Assembly (NCBI RefSeq): GCF_022846655.1
Contig: NZ_AP025667.1
Coordinates: 5,493,001 to 5,557,000 of the forward strand
Length of the DNA: 64,000 nucleotides
Source of the DNA: Streptomyces seoulensis
GTDB taxonomy: Bacteria > Actinomycetota > Actinomycetes > Streptomycetales > Streptomycetaceae
Direction of reading: 5' to 3'
Below are positions 34,173 to 42,720 of this stretch, piece by piece. The notes below the pieces were generated by a model. That model saw only the letters and a list, made by a program, of their open reading frames with translations, was not told where the DNA came from and made no database searches. How positions within the stretch are numbered: the stretch's first letter is position 1; every line of letters starts with the position of its first letter. A program made the translations under genes and the position numbers.

Positions 34173-34934
34173 TCAGTCCTCGTCTGCGTCTTCGGTGAGA
34201 TCTGCATCTTCGGTGAGATCTGCGTCTTCGGTGAGATTCGTCGGGTGCGGGTCGGGGGCGAGCCGCAGTCGCCTGGCCACGATGTCCCGGGCCGTCTCGG
34301 TCAGCGGGCGGTTGGTGCCGTATGCGTGGGCGCGCAGCCGCAGCAGCGCCTCCGCCAGGGGGACCCCGAGCTGGACGCTGACCATGCCGGTCGCCTGGTG
34401 CAGTACCGCTTGGTGCGGCAGCGGGCCGGCCAGGTCCGGGTCCTCGAGTGAGGACAGCAGAGGATCTCCGAGGTCCAGCAGGTAGGTGCTCAGGGCGCGC
34501 GCGAGCACCGTGATGTCGTCGCCCTGCGCCGGGGTGAGGTGGCCGGGCGTACCCCGGACCAGGGTCAGCACGCCCAGCGTGATGGCCCCGATGCGCAGCG
34601 GGAAGCAGAACACCGCCCGCATGGTCAGGCCGGGGAGCTCGGTCAGGAGCGCGGGCCAGCGGTCCGCCCGCACGCGGGCCAGGTCGGGGACCCGCACCGG
34701 GATGCCATGGGCCAGGCAGTCCGGGCCGGGGCCCTGGCCGAGTGTGAGCTGCAGATCCTCGAAGCCGCGTGCGATCCCCTCCGAGGACCAGAGGATCTCC
34801 GCCGCGCCCGATCCGCCGTTCGCGCTGACCGCGATCCCGTCCACGGCGAACAGCGCGGTCGCGTTCGCCGCGACGTCCGGCCATGTCTCGTCCCGGAGCA
34901 GCCGCAGGATCTCCGCCAAGCCGTCACTGATCAT
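34173..34934 (-). CDS. GAF-ANTAR regulator with acidic repeat tail
   Basis: 253 residues. The GAF domain (about 20-165) lacks the paired cysteines of its neighbour. The ANTAR domain (HQATGMVSVQLGVPLAEALLRL and YGTNRPLTETA) covers about 175-228. The C-terminus ends in three copies of LTEDAD, encoded by three near-identical 18-base units. Overlaps the STAS gene by four bases (ATGA), so co-translated. Two sibling ANTAR proteins in one operon suggest heterodimer or antagonistic pairing (inference). Confidence 0.88.
   Translation of the reverse strand: MISDGLAEILRLLRDETWPDVAANATALFAVDGIAVSANGGSGAAEILWSSEGIARGFEDLQLTLGQGPGPDCLAHGIPVRVPDLARVRADRWPALLTELPGLTMRAVFCFPLRIGAITLGVLTLVRGTPGHLTPAQGDDITVLARALSTYLLDLGDPLLSSLEDPDLAGPLPHQAVLHQATGMVSVQLGVPLAEALLRLRAHAYGTNRPLTETARDIVARRLRLAPDPHPTNLTEDADLTEDADLTEDADED
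34183..34236 (-). repeat. three tandem 18-bp in-frame repeats
   Basis: 34183-34200, 34201-34218 and 34219-34236 are identical but for one base (TCTGCGTCTTCGGTGAGA against TCTGCATCTTCGGTGAGA). Each encodes LTEDAD on the minus strand. A unit length divisible by three makes copy-number change harmless to frame. Confidence 0.9.
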
Positions 34935-35311
34935 GCGGCCTCTCTGGGCTGGAGAGCCCCGGCCGGAGCCGGCTCGGCGGACGGGCGGTCCTCGGCCAGG
35001 AGGAACCCGGTGCGGGTCAGGTCCAGGAGCAGGCGGACGACGGGAGCGGGGTGGTGCAGCCGCAGGCGTCCTCGCGCCGCGACCGAGCGCCGTGCGGCGG
35101 CGAGGAAGGCGTTCAGGCCGCTGACGTCGCAGAAGGTGACCGCGGTGAGGTCCACATCGATGTCCCTGATGCCGTAGGTGTGGCAGGTGGCCAGGGCCGC
35201 GCGGACGGCGGCGACTGTGGACAGGTCGATCTCTCCCTCCAGGCAGATGGTCGCCCGGCCATCGCACCGGTGGAGATTCATCGTATGCACGACTGACGGA
35301 GTGGCAGACAC
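34931..35311 (-). CDS. STAS-domain anti-anti-sigma factor
   Basis: 126 residues. The STAS fold is seen in ATICLEGEIDLSTVAAVRAAL and the phosphorylation loop VTFCDVSGLNAFL, with Ser in the DxSG position. It would bind an RsbW-type kinase/anti-sigma factor and be inactivated by phosphorylation. I chose GTG 35311 because GAGG lies about 8 bases upstream; the ATG at 35281 has no ribosome binding site. First gene of the operon with two GAF-ANTAR genes. The C-terminal tail (about 100-126) is Ala/Pro-rich. Confidence 0.85.
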   Translation of the reverse strand: MSATPSVVHTMNLHRCDGRATICLEGEIDLSTVAAVRAALATCHTYGIRDIDVDLTAVTFCDVSGLNAFLAAARRSVAARGRLRLHHPAPVVRLLLDLTRTGFLLAEDRPSAEPAPAGALQPREAA

Positions 35312-35638
35312 GGTGACGCCTCGGCTTCCCGGACCCGTACCGCGCCACCGGGAGGTGAGAGGCGCGGGCACGCTCGAAGGAGTACAGCGGGATTGCCGGG
35401 GGACGGGTGCTACCGCCGACAGGAGATCACCTGCGTACGCGACGCCTGGAAGTCCGCTCACCGGAGGCCGCGCCGTCACTCGACAGAGGGCGCCGGGGTC
35501 AAGGACGCGGCATCAGTCTACGCGGCATGGGGAAAACGCACAGTAGTTCGCCGGGGGGAGCTGTCCGGTACCGGGCGGCCCCGACCCCGCCGGGGTCTCC
35601 GGGATCACTTCGGGCCCTCCTGGCCCTGCGGCACCGGC
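35312..35638. other. 327-base gap upstream of the STAS operon
   Basis: It must hold the leftward promoter of the STAS/GAF-ANTAR operon. No convincing hexamers, hairpin or short gene could be fixed. Frames crossing it on either strand are rich in Arg/Pro and look like shadow translations. Confidence 0.4.
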
Positions 35639-36154
35639 CTACCCGGGCGTCCGAGCCCCGCTCCACGGCTCCACGTCCACCACCGCGGCCACCGGCAGCG
35701 GGCCGTACACGTGGGGGAACTCCTCCCCCTCGGGTGGCATGGCCTCGTACTTCACCGGTACGTCCAGCAGGGCGGGGTCCACGACCAGGGTCACCAGGTC
35801 GTCCCGGCCCGGGTCGTCGCCGTACAGGAAGGCCGCGACCCGAGGGAGCTGATCGCGGGTGGAGAAGTGGATGTAGCCCACCTCCTGGAGCGTGCGGCCG
35901 CGGGTGGACACCTCGTAGGTGCCGTGTTCGCGGGCCGCGTCCCACAGGGCGCGTTCGGTGAGGTGGAGGATGTACGGCTGCTTCGGCATGGCCCCCACGT
36001 TACGGTCGGGGCTGGCCGCGGACTCGGCGCACTCCGGGTTGTGGCACGGGCCCGCTTTCCATACCGGGACCCAGGCGCCCAGGGTCTTGTGGCGGCCGAC
36101 GACCGTGTCGACGGGGTGTCCGCAGGTGGGGCAGACGTGGTCTTCCCTGTCCAT
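35639..36154 (-). CDS. DUF952 domain protein with N-terminal zinc-ribbon-like extension
   Basis: 171 residues from the ATG at 36154. Residues about 56-165 are the DUF952 domain (ILHLTERALWDAAREHGTYE, GYIHFSTRDQLP), a small fold of unknown function. The first 55 residues hold CPTCGH and CHNPEC, likely a zinc ribbon. The start has no correctly spaced ribosome binding site, as GGAGGT abuts the ATG; a TAAGCT sequence 7-12 bases upstream suits a leaderless mRNA. An inner start at 35989 would give DUF952 alone. Between the encapsulin operon and the STAS operon. Confidence 0.75.
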   Translation of the reverse strand: MDREDHVCPTCGHPVDTVVGRHKTLGAWVPVWKAGPCHNPECAESAASPDRNVGAMPKQPYILHLTERALWDAAREHGTYEVSTRGRTLQEVGYIHFSTRDQLPRVAAFLYGDDPGRDDLVTLVVDPALLDVPVKYEAMPPEGEEFPHVYGPLPVAAVVDVEPWSGARTPG

Positions 36155-36170
36155 ACCTCCAGCTTAGAGC

Positions 36171-36211
36171 GGCCGGGCCCCGCGCACCGTGGGGATGCGC
36201 GGGGCCCGGCC
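36171..36211 (-). terminator. terminator downstream of the encapsulin-polyprenyl synthetase operon
   Basis: A perfect 16-bp stem (36171-36186 and 36196-36211) with a 9-base loop, 8 bases after the stop of the leftward polyprenyl synthetase gene. It also abuts the start region of the DUF952 gene. Confidence 0.75.
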
Positions 36212-36219
36212 GGGCCTCC

Positions 36220-37368
36220 TCAGCTACTGCGCCGGGTGACGAACTCCGCCAGGGCCAGCAGGCCGCCCGCCGCCTCCGGGGCGGGGACCGCGCGGGCCAG
36301 TTCCTGGACCGCCCGTGCCATGCGGTCCGCCGCCTCCGCCTGGGCCCAGTCGCGGCCGCCCGCCTGCTCCACGGCGGCCGTCGCGCGGGCGATGTCGCCG
36401 CTGTCCCCCGCCGTGTGCGGGCGGGCGTACAGCGTGGCCAGTCCGGCCGCCGCCGGGGTGCCGGAGGTGAGCGCGGCGACCACCGGCAGGGACTTCTTGC
36501 GGACGGCTAGGTCGGCGCCGGCCGGCTTGCCCGTGCGCCGGGGGTCGCCCCATATGCCGATCACGTCGTCGATGAGCTGGAACGCCAGCCCGGCCTGCCG
36601 GCCGAAGGTGTCCAGCGCCGCGACGACCTCGTCGTCGGCGCCCGCGTACAGCGCGCCCAGGGCGCAGGCGCAGCCGATCAGCGCGCCGGTCTTCGCCTCG
36701 GCCATGACGAGCACCTCGTCGAGCGTGACCTCGTCGGGTGGGCGCTGTTCCAGGGACGTGTCGGTCTGCTGGCCGGCGCACAGCTCGATGACGCACTCGG
36801 TGAGCCGGGCGGCCGCCCGGCCGGAGGCGGGATGCGGGTCGTCGGCGAGCAGCCGCAGGGCCAGTGCCTGGAGGGCGTCCCCGGCGAGGATCGCGTCGGG
36901 TTCGCCGAACACGGTCCAGGCGGTGGGCCGGTGCCTGCGGGTGGTGTCGCGGTCCATCACGTCGTCGTGCAGCAGCGTGAAGTTGTGGGCCAGTTCGACC
37001 GCCGCGGCGGCTCGCACGGCCGCGGCCCGCGCCTCGGCGCCGCCCAGCGCGGAGGCCGCCGCGAGGACGAGGGCGGGCCGGATCGCCTTGCCCGCGTTGC
37101 CCGCGGCCGGGGTGCCGTCCGCGTGGCTCCAGCCGAAGTGGTAGAGCGCGATCCGGCGCAGTTGGTCGGGCAACGAGTCGATGGCGGCGCGCAGTTCGGG
37201 GTCCACGACACCCCGGGTGCGCTCCAGCAGGACGGCCGCCTCATGGCCGTCCCCCGAGACCTCGCCCCCCGGCACGTCGTCGGCCGCGGGCCGCTGTCTC
37301 GGCACGGCGTCCGACGGCGCCGCCGCCGACTCGCGCCCTCCGGGCACGGACGTCACGGCCTCGCTCAT
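36220..37368 (-). CDS. polyprenyl synthetase family protein, probable encapsulin cargo
   Basis: 382 residues. The first aspartate-rich motif is DDVMD (135-139). The second region is DDVIGIWGD (267-275), where the usual fifth-position Asp of DDxxD is Gly. The KAIRPALVLAAAS segment near 94 binds diphosphate. It condenses isopentenyl diphosphate to a prenyl diphosphate, chain length unknown. The first 45 residues are disordered and Pro/Ala/Gly-rich, unlike plain synthetases; such extensions in this context serve as cargo-loading signals. The shell gene lies 88 bases upstream in the same direction. Confidence 0.9.
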   Translation of the reverse strand: MSEAVTSVPGGRESAAAPSDAVPRQRPAADDVPGGEVSGDGHEAAVLLERTRGVVDPELRAAIDSLPDQLRRIALYHFGWSHADGTPAAGNAGKAIRPALVLAAASALGGAEARAAAVRAAAAVELAHNFTLLHDDVMDRDTTRRHRPTAWTVFGEPDAILAGDALQALALRLLADDPHPASGRAAARLTECVIELCAGQQTDTSLEQRPPDEVTLDEVLVMAEAKTGALIGCACALGALYAGADDEVVAALDTFGRQAGLAFQLIDDVIGIWGDPRRTGKPAGADLAVRKKSLPVVAALTSGTPAAAGLATLYARPHTAGDSGDIARATAAVEQAGGRDWAQAEAADRMARAVQELARAVPAPEAAGGLLALAEFVTRRSS

Positions 37369-37456
37369 GACTCCCCCTCACGGACCATGCGAACGGTGGG
37401 GCCGCCGCCCCGGCGGCAGGGACCGCCGGGGCGAACAGCCGTACGCGGTACGCGCG

Positions 37457-38863
37457 TCACCGCCACCGGCCGATCTCGACGTTCTCCAGCACGCCCAGCG
37501 CGTCCGGCACGAGCACGGCGGCCGAGTAGTAGGCGGTCACCAGGTAGTTGATGACGGCCTGTTCGTTGATGCCCATGAAGCGGACGGACAGGCTGGGCTC
37601 GATCTCGTCCGGGAGGCCGGACTGCCTGAGGCCGATGACGCCCTGGTCGGCCTCGCCGGTACGCATGGCGATGATCGAGGTGGTGCGGGCCTCGGTGACC
37701 GGGATCTTGTTGCACGGGTAGATCGGCACACCGCGCCAGGTGGGGATGCGGTTGCCGCCCACGTCGATGGTCTCCGGGACCAGCCCGCGCTTGTTCAGCT
37801 CGCGCCCGATCGCCGCGATGGCGCGCGGGTGGGCGAGCAGGAACTTGGTGCCCCGGCGGCGGCTGAGCAGCTCGTCCAGGTCGTCCGGGCCGGGGACGCC
37901 GTCGTGCGGCTGGAGGCGCTGGTCGTACTCGCAGTTGTGCAGGAGGCCGAACTCGCGGTTGTTGACCAGCTCGTGCTCCTGGCGCTCCTTCAGCGCCTCG
38001 ACCGTGAGCCGCAACTGCTGCTCGGTCTGGTTCATCGGCTGGTTGTACAGGTCGGCCACGCGGGAGTGGATGCGCAGCACGGTCTGGGCGATGCTGAGTT
38101 CGTACTCGCGCGGACGCGCCTCGTAGTCGACGAAGGTGTGCGGGATGTCGGGCTCGCCGGAGTGGCCGGCCGCCAGCTCGACCTCCTTCTCGCCGTACTT
38201 GTTGGTCCGCTGGTCCGGGAGCGCGCGCAGCCGGCCGACGTGCTCGCCCAGGGAGTCGGACCGCTCGGCGACCTGCTCGAAGTCCTGACGGCTGAGGACG
38301 AGCACCGTGCACGCGGTGGCCGCGCGGGCGGTGTACTCCCAGATGGCGTCGGGGTCGAGCAGCGTCTGCTCACCGAAGTAGGCGCCGTCGGCGAGGACTT
38401 CGAGGACCGCGTCGTCGCCGTACGGGCCCGTGCCGATCTTCTCGACCCGGCCGTGGGCGAGCAGGTACACCTCCTCCGTGCGGGTGCCGAAGGAGCTGAT
38501 CACCTCGCCCGCGGCGATGTCGCGCTGGCGGCACCGCCGGGCCAGCTCGGTGAGCACCTCCTCGTCCTCGTACGAGCGCAGCGCGGGCAGTTCACCCAGC
38601 TCGGCCGGGATGACCTCGACCTGGTCCCCGGTCTTGACGAAGGTGATGCGGCCGTCGCCGACGGCGTACGTCAGCCGCCGGTTCACCCGGTACGTGCCGC
38701 CCTGGACGTCCACCCAGGGCAGGTTGCGCAGCAGCCAGCGGGAGCTGATCTCCTGCATCTGGGGTACGGACTTGGTCGTGGTGGCCAGGTTCCGCGCGGC
38801 CGCCGTGCCGAGGGACTGCTGCGGCTTGCCCTGTTCCGTGCGGACCTCTTCGCCTACCGACAT
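37457..38863 (-). CDS. family 2B encapsulin nanocompartment shell protein (EshA-like)
   Basis: 468 residues. The HK97-type capsid fold is interrupted by a cyclic-nucleotide-binding-like domain at about 95-205 ([29 protein letters not shown] and [11 protein letters not shown]), the mark of family 2B shells such as EshA. The N-terminal arm is seen in [28 protein letters not shown]. It self-assembles into a cytoplasmic compartment around the enzyme encoded downstream. Known members package terpene cyclases or polyprenyl synthetases. The cNMP pocket appears to lack the RxAA phosphate motif in its normal form, and ligand binding is uncertain. I chose ATG 38863 with GGGAGGG upstream. Confidence 0.93.
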   Translation of the reverse strand: MSVGEEVRTEQGKPQQSLGTAAARNLATTTKSVPQMQEISSRWLLRNLPWVDVQGGTYRVNRRLTYAVGDGRITFVKTGDQVEVIPAELGELPALRSYEDEEVLTELARRCRQRDIAAGEVISSFGTRTEEVYLLAHGRVEKIGTGPYGDDAVLEVLADGAYFGEQTLLDPDAIWEYTARAATACTVLVLSRQDFEQVAERSDSLGEHVGRLRALPDQRTNKYGEKEVELAAGHSGEPDIPHTFVDYEARPREYELSIAQTVLRIHSRVADLYNQPMNQTEQQLRLTVEALKERQEHELVNNREFGLLHNCEYDQRLQPHDGVPGPDDLDELLSRRRGTKFLLAHPRAIAAIGRELNKRGLVPETIDVGGNRIPTWRGVPIYPCNKIPVTEARTTSIIAMRTGEADQGVIGLRQSGLPDEIEPSLSVRFMGINEQAVINYLVTAYYSAAVLVPDALGVLENVEIGRWR

Positions 38864-39186
38864 AAGGAATTGCCCTCCCATGTATGCCCGGAGCCGAATC
38901 GCGCCGGGCACCGGTCTCGGGGCTGAGCCTTCCATCACGCACTGTGCTCGCACCATTACACGAAAGAGGGGGAATGGATGATCGGACTACTGGGCAGAGT
39001 GAGGGACCTTGTCCACGCGCGCACGGCGTGTTCCCGGCCGGGAAATGGCCGGATCGGCTCGCACAGCATGCGAACGATGTGGTCCGGACCGCCCTCCGTC
39101 GGTACAAGCAGCGTTACGGGTGTGCCGCTGTGGGCGGCCTGCCCGCACGGTACGGAAATTTCCCGAACGGTACGAAGGAGGCGGTC
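38864..39186. other. 323-base divergent intergenic region with short repeats
   Basis: It lies between the encapsulin and amidase genes. Two direct copies of ACGGTACG (39147-39154 and 39167-39174) flank the palindrome GGAAATTTCC (39154-39163), close to the amidase start. This could be a regulatory site; no named operator matches. No gene was seen. Confidence 0.5.
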
Positions 39187-39780
39187 ATGTCCCCACCCAT
39201 GTCCGCGAGCGGTTTTCTGAGCGCGCTGAAGGCGGAGGGCCTCAAGGTCGTGGAGGTCGGCAGTTGGCGGACCCACAACCGCAACCACAAGGGCCCCTGG
39301 GGTCCGGTCCACGGCATCATGATCCACCACACGGTGACGAGCGGCAGCGCCCGCACCGTGGAGCTGTGCCGCGAGGGCTACGACGACCTTCCGGGCCCGC
39401 TCTGCCACGGCGTGATCACCAAGGACGGCAAGGTCCACCTGGTCGGCTACGGCCGCGCCAACCACGCCGGTCTCGGTGACGACGAGGTGCTGCGGGCGGT
39501 CATCGCGGAGAAGGGGCTGCCCACCGACAACGAGTCCAACACCGACGGCAACCGGTACTTCTACGGTTTCGAGTGCGAGAACCTCGGCGACGGCGAGGAC
39601 CCGTGGCCCGAGGCCCAGATGGAGGCGATCGTGCGGGTCTCCGCGGCGATCTGCCGCCACCACGACTGGACGGAACGTTCGGTCATCGGCCACCGGGAGT
39701 GGCAGCCGGGCAAGGTGGACCCGCGCGGGTTCACCATGGCCTCGCTGCGCGCGCGGGTCAAGGAGCGGCTGAAGGGATAG
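39187..39780 (+). CDS. N-acetylmuramoyl-L-alanine amidase (Amidase_2/PGRP fold)
   Basis: 197 residues. The zinc histidine is in IMIHHTVTS (His near 45), with CHGVITKDG, NHAGLGDD and the final GHREWQPGKVDP motif of the T7-lysozyme/PGRP type. It cleaves the amide between muramic acid and the stem peptide. There is no signal peptide or wall-binding domain, so export would need another route, such as a contractile particle, a holin or lysis. AAGGAGG lies 8 bases before the ATG. Single gene. Confidence 0.9.
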   Translation: MSPPMSASGFLSALKAEGLKVVEVGSWRTHNRNHKGPWGPVHGIMIHHTVTSGSARTVELCREGYDDLPGPLCHGVITKDGKVHLVGYGRANHAGLGDDEVLRAVIAEKGLPTDNESNTDGNRYFYGFECENLGDGEDPWPEAQMEAIVRVSAAICRHHDWTERSVIGHREWQPGKVDPRGFTMASLRARVKERLKG

Positions 39781-39822
39781 CGCGGCTCCCGGAAACAGCG
39801 CGCCCGCGGCGACAATGGGCGG

Positions 39823-40728
39823 ATGACCAGCGCCGACCCCCTCGCCCCGGCACTTCCCTCCCCCCTCGCGGAGGTGCGGGACGACCGTTTCTCCCGGCAC
39901 GGCGTGCGGCTGCTGCTCAAGCGGGACGATCTGATCCACCCGGAGCTGATCGGCAACAAGTGGCGCAAGCTCGTGCCGAACATCGAGGCGGCGCGGGGCC
40001 GGGCGCTGGTCACCTTCGGTGGCGCGTACTCCAACCATCTGCGCGCCACCGCGGCCGCCGGGCGGCTGCTCGGGCTGCCCACGGTCGGCGTGGTGCGCGG
40101 CGACGAACTGGCCGGGCGCCCGCTGAACCCCTCCCTGGCCAGGTGTGCGGCGGACGGCATGCGGCTGCACTTCGTGGCGCGGTCGGCGTACCGGCGCAAG
40201 GGCGAGCCGGAGACCCTGGCCGCGATCCTGCGCGCGGCCCGCGCGGAGGGCGCGTACGTGGTCCCCGAGGGCGGCAGCAACGCCGAGGCGGTGCGCGGCT
40301 GCGCGGCGCTGGGCAAGGAACTGCGGGACCGCGCGGAGGTCGTCGCGGTGGCCTGCGGCACCGGTGGCACGCTCGCCGGACTGGCCGCCGGCCTCGCGCC
40401 CGGACAGCGCGCGCTCGGCGTACCGGTGCTCAAGGGCGGCTTCCTGGAGGCCGAAGTACGCGCCCTGCAGGAGGGGGCGTTCGGCGCGCGCACCGGCGAC
40501 TGGGGGCTGGAGGAGCGCTTCCACTTCGGCGGCTACGCCCGTACGACGCCGGAGCTGGACGCCTTCGCGATGGACTTCGAGGACCGGCACGGGGTGCCCG
40601 TGGAGCGGCTGTATGTCGCCAAGTTGCTGTACGCGCTCACCGCGCTGGCCGAGGAGGGCGCCCTCCCGCGCGGGACGACCGTGGCCGCGGTCGTCACCGG
40701 ACGCCCGTTCCCGGACAGGGGACTTTAG
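39823..40728 (+). CDS. PLP-dependent 1-aminocyclopropane-1-carboxylate deaminase / D-cysteine desulfhydrase family
   Basis: 301 residues of the tryptophan-synthase-beta fold. The PLP lysine is in LIGNKWRKLVPNI and is followed by TFGGAYSNHLRATAAAG; the phosphate-binding loop is ACGTGGTLAG. Members cleave ACC, D-cysteine or similar small amino acids, and the exact substrate is unclear. The 3' end overlaps the opposing antiporter gene by four bases. Confidence 0.87.
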   Translation: MTSADPLAPALPSPLAEVRDDRFSRHGVRLLLKRDDLIHPELIGNKWRKLVPNIEAARGRALVTFGGAYSNHLRATAAAGRLLGLPTVGVVRGDELAGRPLNPSLARCAADGMRLHFVARSAYRRKGEPETLAAILRAARAEGAYVVPEGGSNAEAVRGCAALGKELRDRAEVVAVACGTGGTLAGLAAGLAPGQRALGVPVLKGGFLEAEVRALQEGAFGARTGDWGLEERFHFGGYARTTPELDAFAMDFEDRHGVPVERLYVAKLLYALTALAEEGALPRGTTVAAVVTGRPFPDRGL

Positions 40729-42320
40729 GCCACTTCCCGGTACGCGGCCGCCTCCTCCAGGTCGAGCCGGCGCAGCAGGGCGCGGAGCATCTCGTCGTCG
40801 ATGTAGCGGTGGTCGCGCAGGCGGACGAAGACGTCGCGTTCGGCGCTGATCATCTCGCGGGACAGCCGGCGGTAGGTGTCGTCCACCGACTCGCCGGTGA
40901 CGGGGTTGGCCTGGCCGAGGCGTTCCCAGACGGCGTCGCGGCGGCGCTCCATGACCGCGCGGAGCCGGTCGGCGAGCGGGGCGGGTAGCGCGTTGCGCTC
41001 GTCGGTGAGGAGTTCTTCGAGCCGGTTCTCGGCCGCGCGGGACGCCTGGGCCTGCGCGTTGGCCTCGGCGAGGGTGTCCGCGCGCGGGTCGCGGGGCGGG
41101 AAGCGGAGGGCGCGGATCAGCGGGGGCAGGCTCAGGCCCTGGATGACCAGGGTGCCGATGACCGTGGTGAAGGTCAGGAAGAGGATCAGGTTGCGCTGGG
41201 GGAAGGGGTGGCCGCCGTGCACGGTGAGCGGGACGGAGAAGGCGATGGCGAGGGAGACCACGCCGCGCATCCCGGCCCAGCCGGTGACCAGCGCGCCCTT
41301 CCAGGTGGGGTTCTCCTCGCGTTCCCGGATCCTGGCGGAGAGCAGGCGGGGCAGGAAGGCGGCGGGGTAGACCCAGACGAGCCGGGCCAGGACGACGACC
41401 AGGAAGAGGATCACGGCGTATCCGACGGCCTGGGTGACCTCGTTCGCGCCGAGCCCCTCGACGACGACGCGGAGCTGGAGGCCGATCAGGGCGAAGACGG
41501 CGGACTCCAGGATGAAGGCGACCATCTTCCACACCGCCTCCTCCTGGAGCCGGGTGGCGAAGTCGACCTCCCACGCGCGGTGCCCGAGGTAGAGCGCGAC
41601 GACCACGACCGCGAGCACCCCGGAGGCGTGGAACTGCTCGGCGACGCTGTAGGCGACGAACGGGATGAGCAGGGACAGCGTGTTCAGGAGCAGGGGCTCA
41701 CGCAGATGCGTGCGCAGCCAGTGCAGGGGTGCCATCAGGACCAGGCCGACACCGACGCCACCGACCGCGGCGATGAGGAATTCGAGCAGCCCGCCCGCCC
41801 AGGTGGCGCCCTCCCCGATGGCGGCGGCGAGCGCGACCTTGTACGCGGTGATGGCGGTGGCGTCGTTCAGGAGGGACTCGCCCTGGAGGATCGTGGTGAT
41901 CCGGGACGGCAGTCCGAGCCGGCGGGCGACAGCTGTGGCGGCGACCGCGTCGGGCGGCGCCACCACCGCGCCCAGTACCAGCGCGGCGGTCAGCGGCAGG
42001 CCGGGGATGATCAGATGCGCGACCCAGCCGACCACGACGGTGGCGAAGAGGACGTACCCGACCGACAGCAGGGCCACCGGGCGTACCTGGGCGCGCAGGT
42101 CGAGGTAGGAGCTGTCGCTGGCGGAGGTGTACAGCAGCGGGGGCAGCAGCAGCGGGAGGACGACCTCGGGGTCGAGGGTGTAGTCGGGGACGCCGGGCAC
42201 GTAGGACGCGACGAGGCCGACACCGACCAGGAGCAGCGGCGCGGGTACGGGCCCGCGCCGGGCGATCCCCGCGACGGCGGCGCTCCCCGCCACCAGCAAA
42301 AGGAGCGGCATCACGTCCAT
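40725..42320 (-). CDS. Na+/H+ antiporter (CPA1 family)
   Basis: 531 residues. About eleven transmembrane helices fill the first 400 residues, with the ion-binding GAVVAPPDAVAATAVARRLG (helix 5, catalytic Asp) and the QGESLLNDATAITAYKVAL stretch, both typical of NhaP/CPA1 antiporters. A soluble C-terminal region of about 110 residues is Arg- and Glu-rich. It exchanges Na+ or K+ for H+. The ATG at 42320 has GAGG just upstream; ATG 42311 is an alternative. Divergent from the UBP zinc-finger gene with only 60 bases between. Confidence 0.92.
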   Translation of the reverse strand: MDVMPLLLLVAGSAAVAGIARRGPVPAPLLLVGVGLVASYVPGVPDYTLDPEVVLPLLLPPLLYTSASDSSYLDLRAQVRPVALLSVGYVLFATVVVGWVAHLIIPGLPLTAALVLGAVVAPPDAVAATAVARRLGLPSRITTILQGESLLNDATAITAYKVALAAAIGEGATWAGGLLEFLIAAVGGVGVGLVLMAPLHWLRTHLREPLLLNTLSLLIPFVAYSVAEQFHASGVLAVVVVALYLGHRAWEVDFATRLQEEAVWKMVAFILESAVFALIGLQLRVVVEGLGANEVTQAVGYAVILFLVVVLARLVWVYPAAFLPRLLSARIREREENPTWKGALVTGWAGMRGVVSLAIAFSVPLTVHGGHPFPQRNLILFLTFTTVIGTLVIQGLSLPPLIRALRFPPRDPRADTLAEANAQAQASRAAENRLEELLTDERNALPAPLADRLRAVMERRRDAVWERLGQANPVTGESVDDTYRRLSREMISAERDVFVRLRDHRYIDDEMLRALLRRLDLEEAAAYREVA

Positions 42321-42380
42321 GTCCTCGCCCACCCTCGTTCTCCGCGCGGCTCTCCGCGCAACCGACGTAATCTGGCAATC

Positions 42381-42641
42381 ATGAAACAGTGCACGCACGT
42401 CGATGTGCTGCCGCTCCCGGAACCGGGCCCTTTGAGCGAGACGTGCCTGGAGTGTCTCGCGGACGGCACGGACCCGGTGCAGTTGCGCCTCTGCCTCACC
42501 TGCGGCCATGTCGCGTGCTGCGACTCCTCGCCGAACCGGCACGCGACGAAGCACCACGGCGACTCGGGTCATCCGGTGATGCGGACGTTCGAACCCGGAG
42601 ACGACTGGCGGTGGTGTTTCGTGGACCACGTACTCGTGTGA
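42381..42641 (+). CDS. UBP-type zinc finger protein
   Basis: 86 residues covering one ZnF-UBP domain: CTHVDVLPLP, CLECLADG, LCLTCGHVACCDSSPNRHATKH and HPVMRTF, with the full set of Cys/His ligands. In eukaryotes the fold binds the C-terminus of ubiquitin; bacteria of this group have no ubiquitin, so it may bind a free protein C-terminus. Such genes often sit beside CPA1 antiporters, as here. Confidence 0.92.
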   Translation: MKQCTHVDVLPLPEPGPLSETCLECLADGTDPVQLRLCLTCGHVACCDSSPNRHATKHHGDSGHPVMRTFEPGDDWRWCFVDHVLV

Positions 42642-42694
42642 GAGTGGACGGCACAGCGGGGCGGCGGGCGGCTCCGGGGCCGCGGTTTCCCGAC

Positions 42695-42720
42695 GGTTCG
42701 ACCGCCCGGTGCCTGGGTAC
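42695..42720 (+). promoter_or_regulatory. SigB/SigH-type promoter ahead of the anti-sigma/sigH operon
   Basis: GTTC (42696-42699), 15 bases, GGGTAC (42715-42720). This matches the GNNT-N14-16-GGGTAC pattern of SigB-like factors in Streptomyces. It is 210 bases before the anti-sigma start. Autoregulation of sigH by such a promoter is known in S. coelicolor. The rest of the region (42721-42930) shows no gene. Confidence 0.6.

Noticed and set aside
38884..39186. N-terminal extension of the amidase to 38884 to supply a signal peptide
   Set aside because: The upstream residues are charged and contain no hydrophobic core; a strong ribosome binding site supports 39187.
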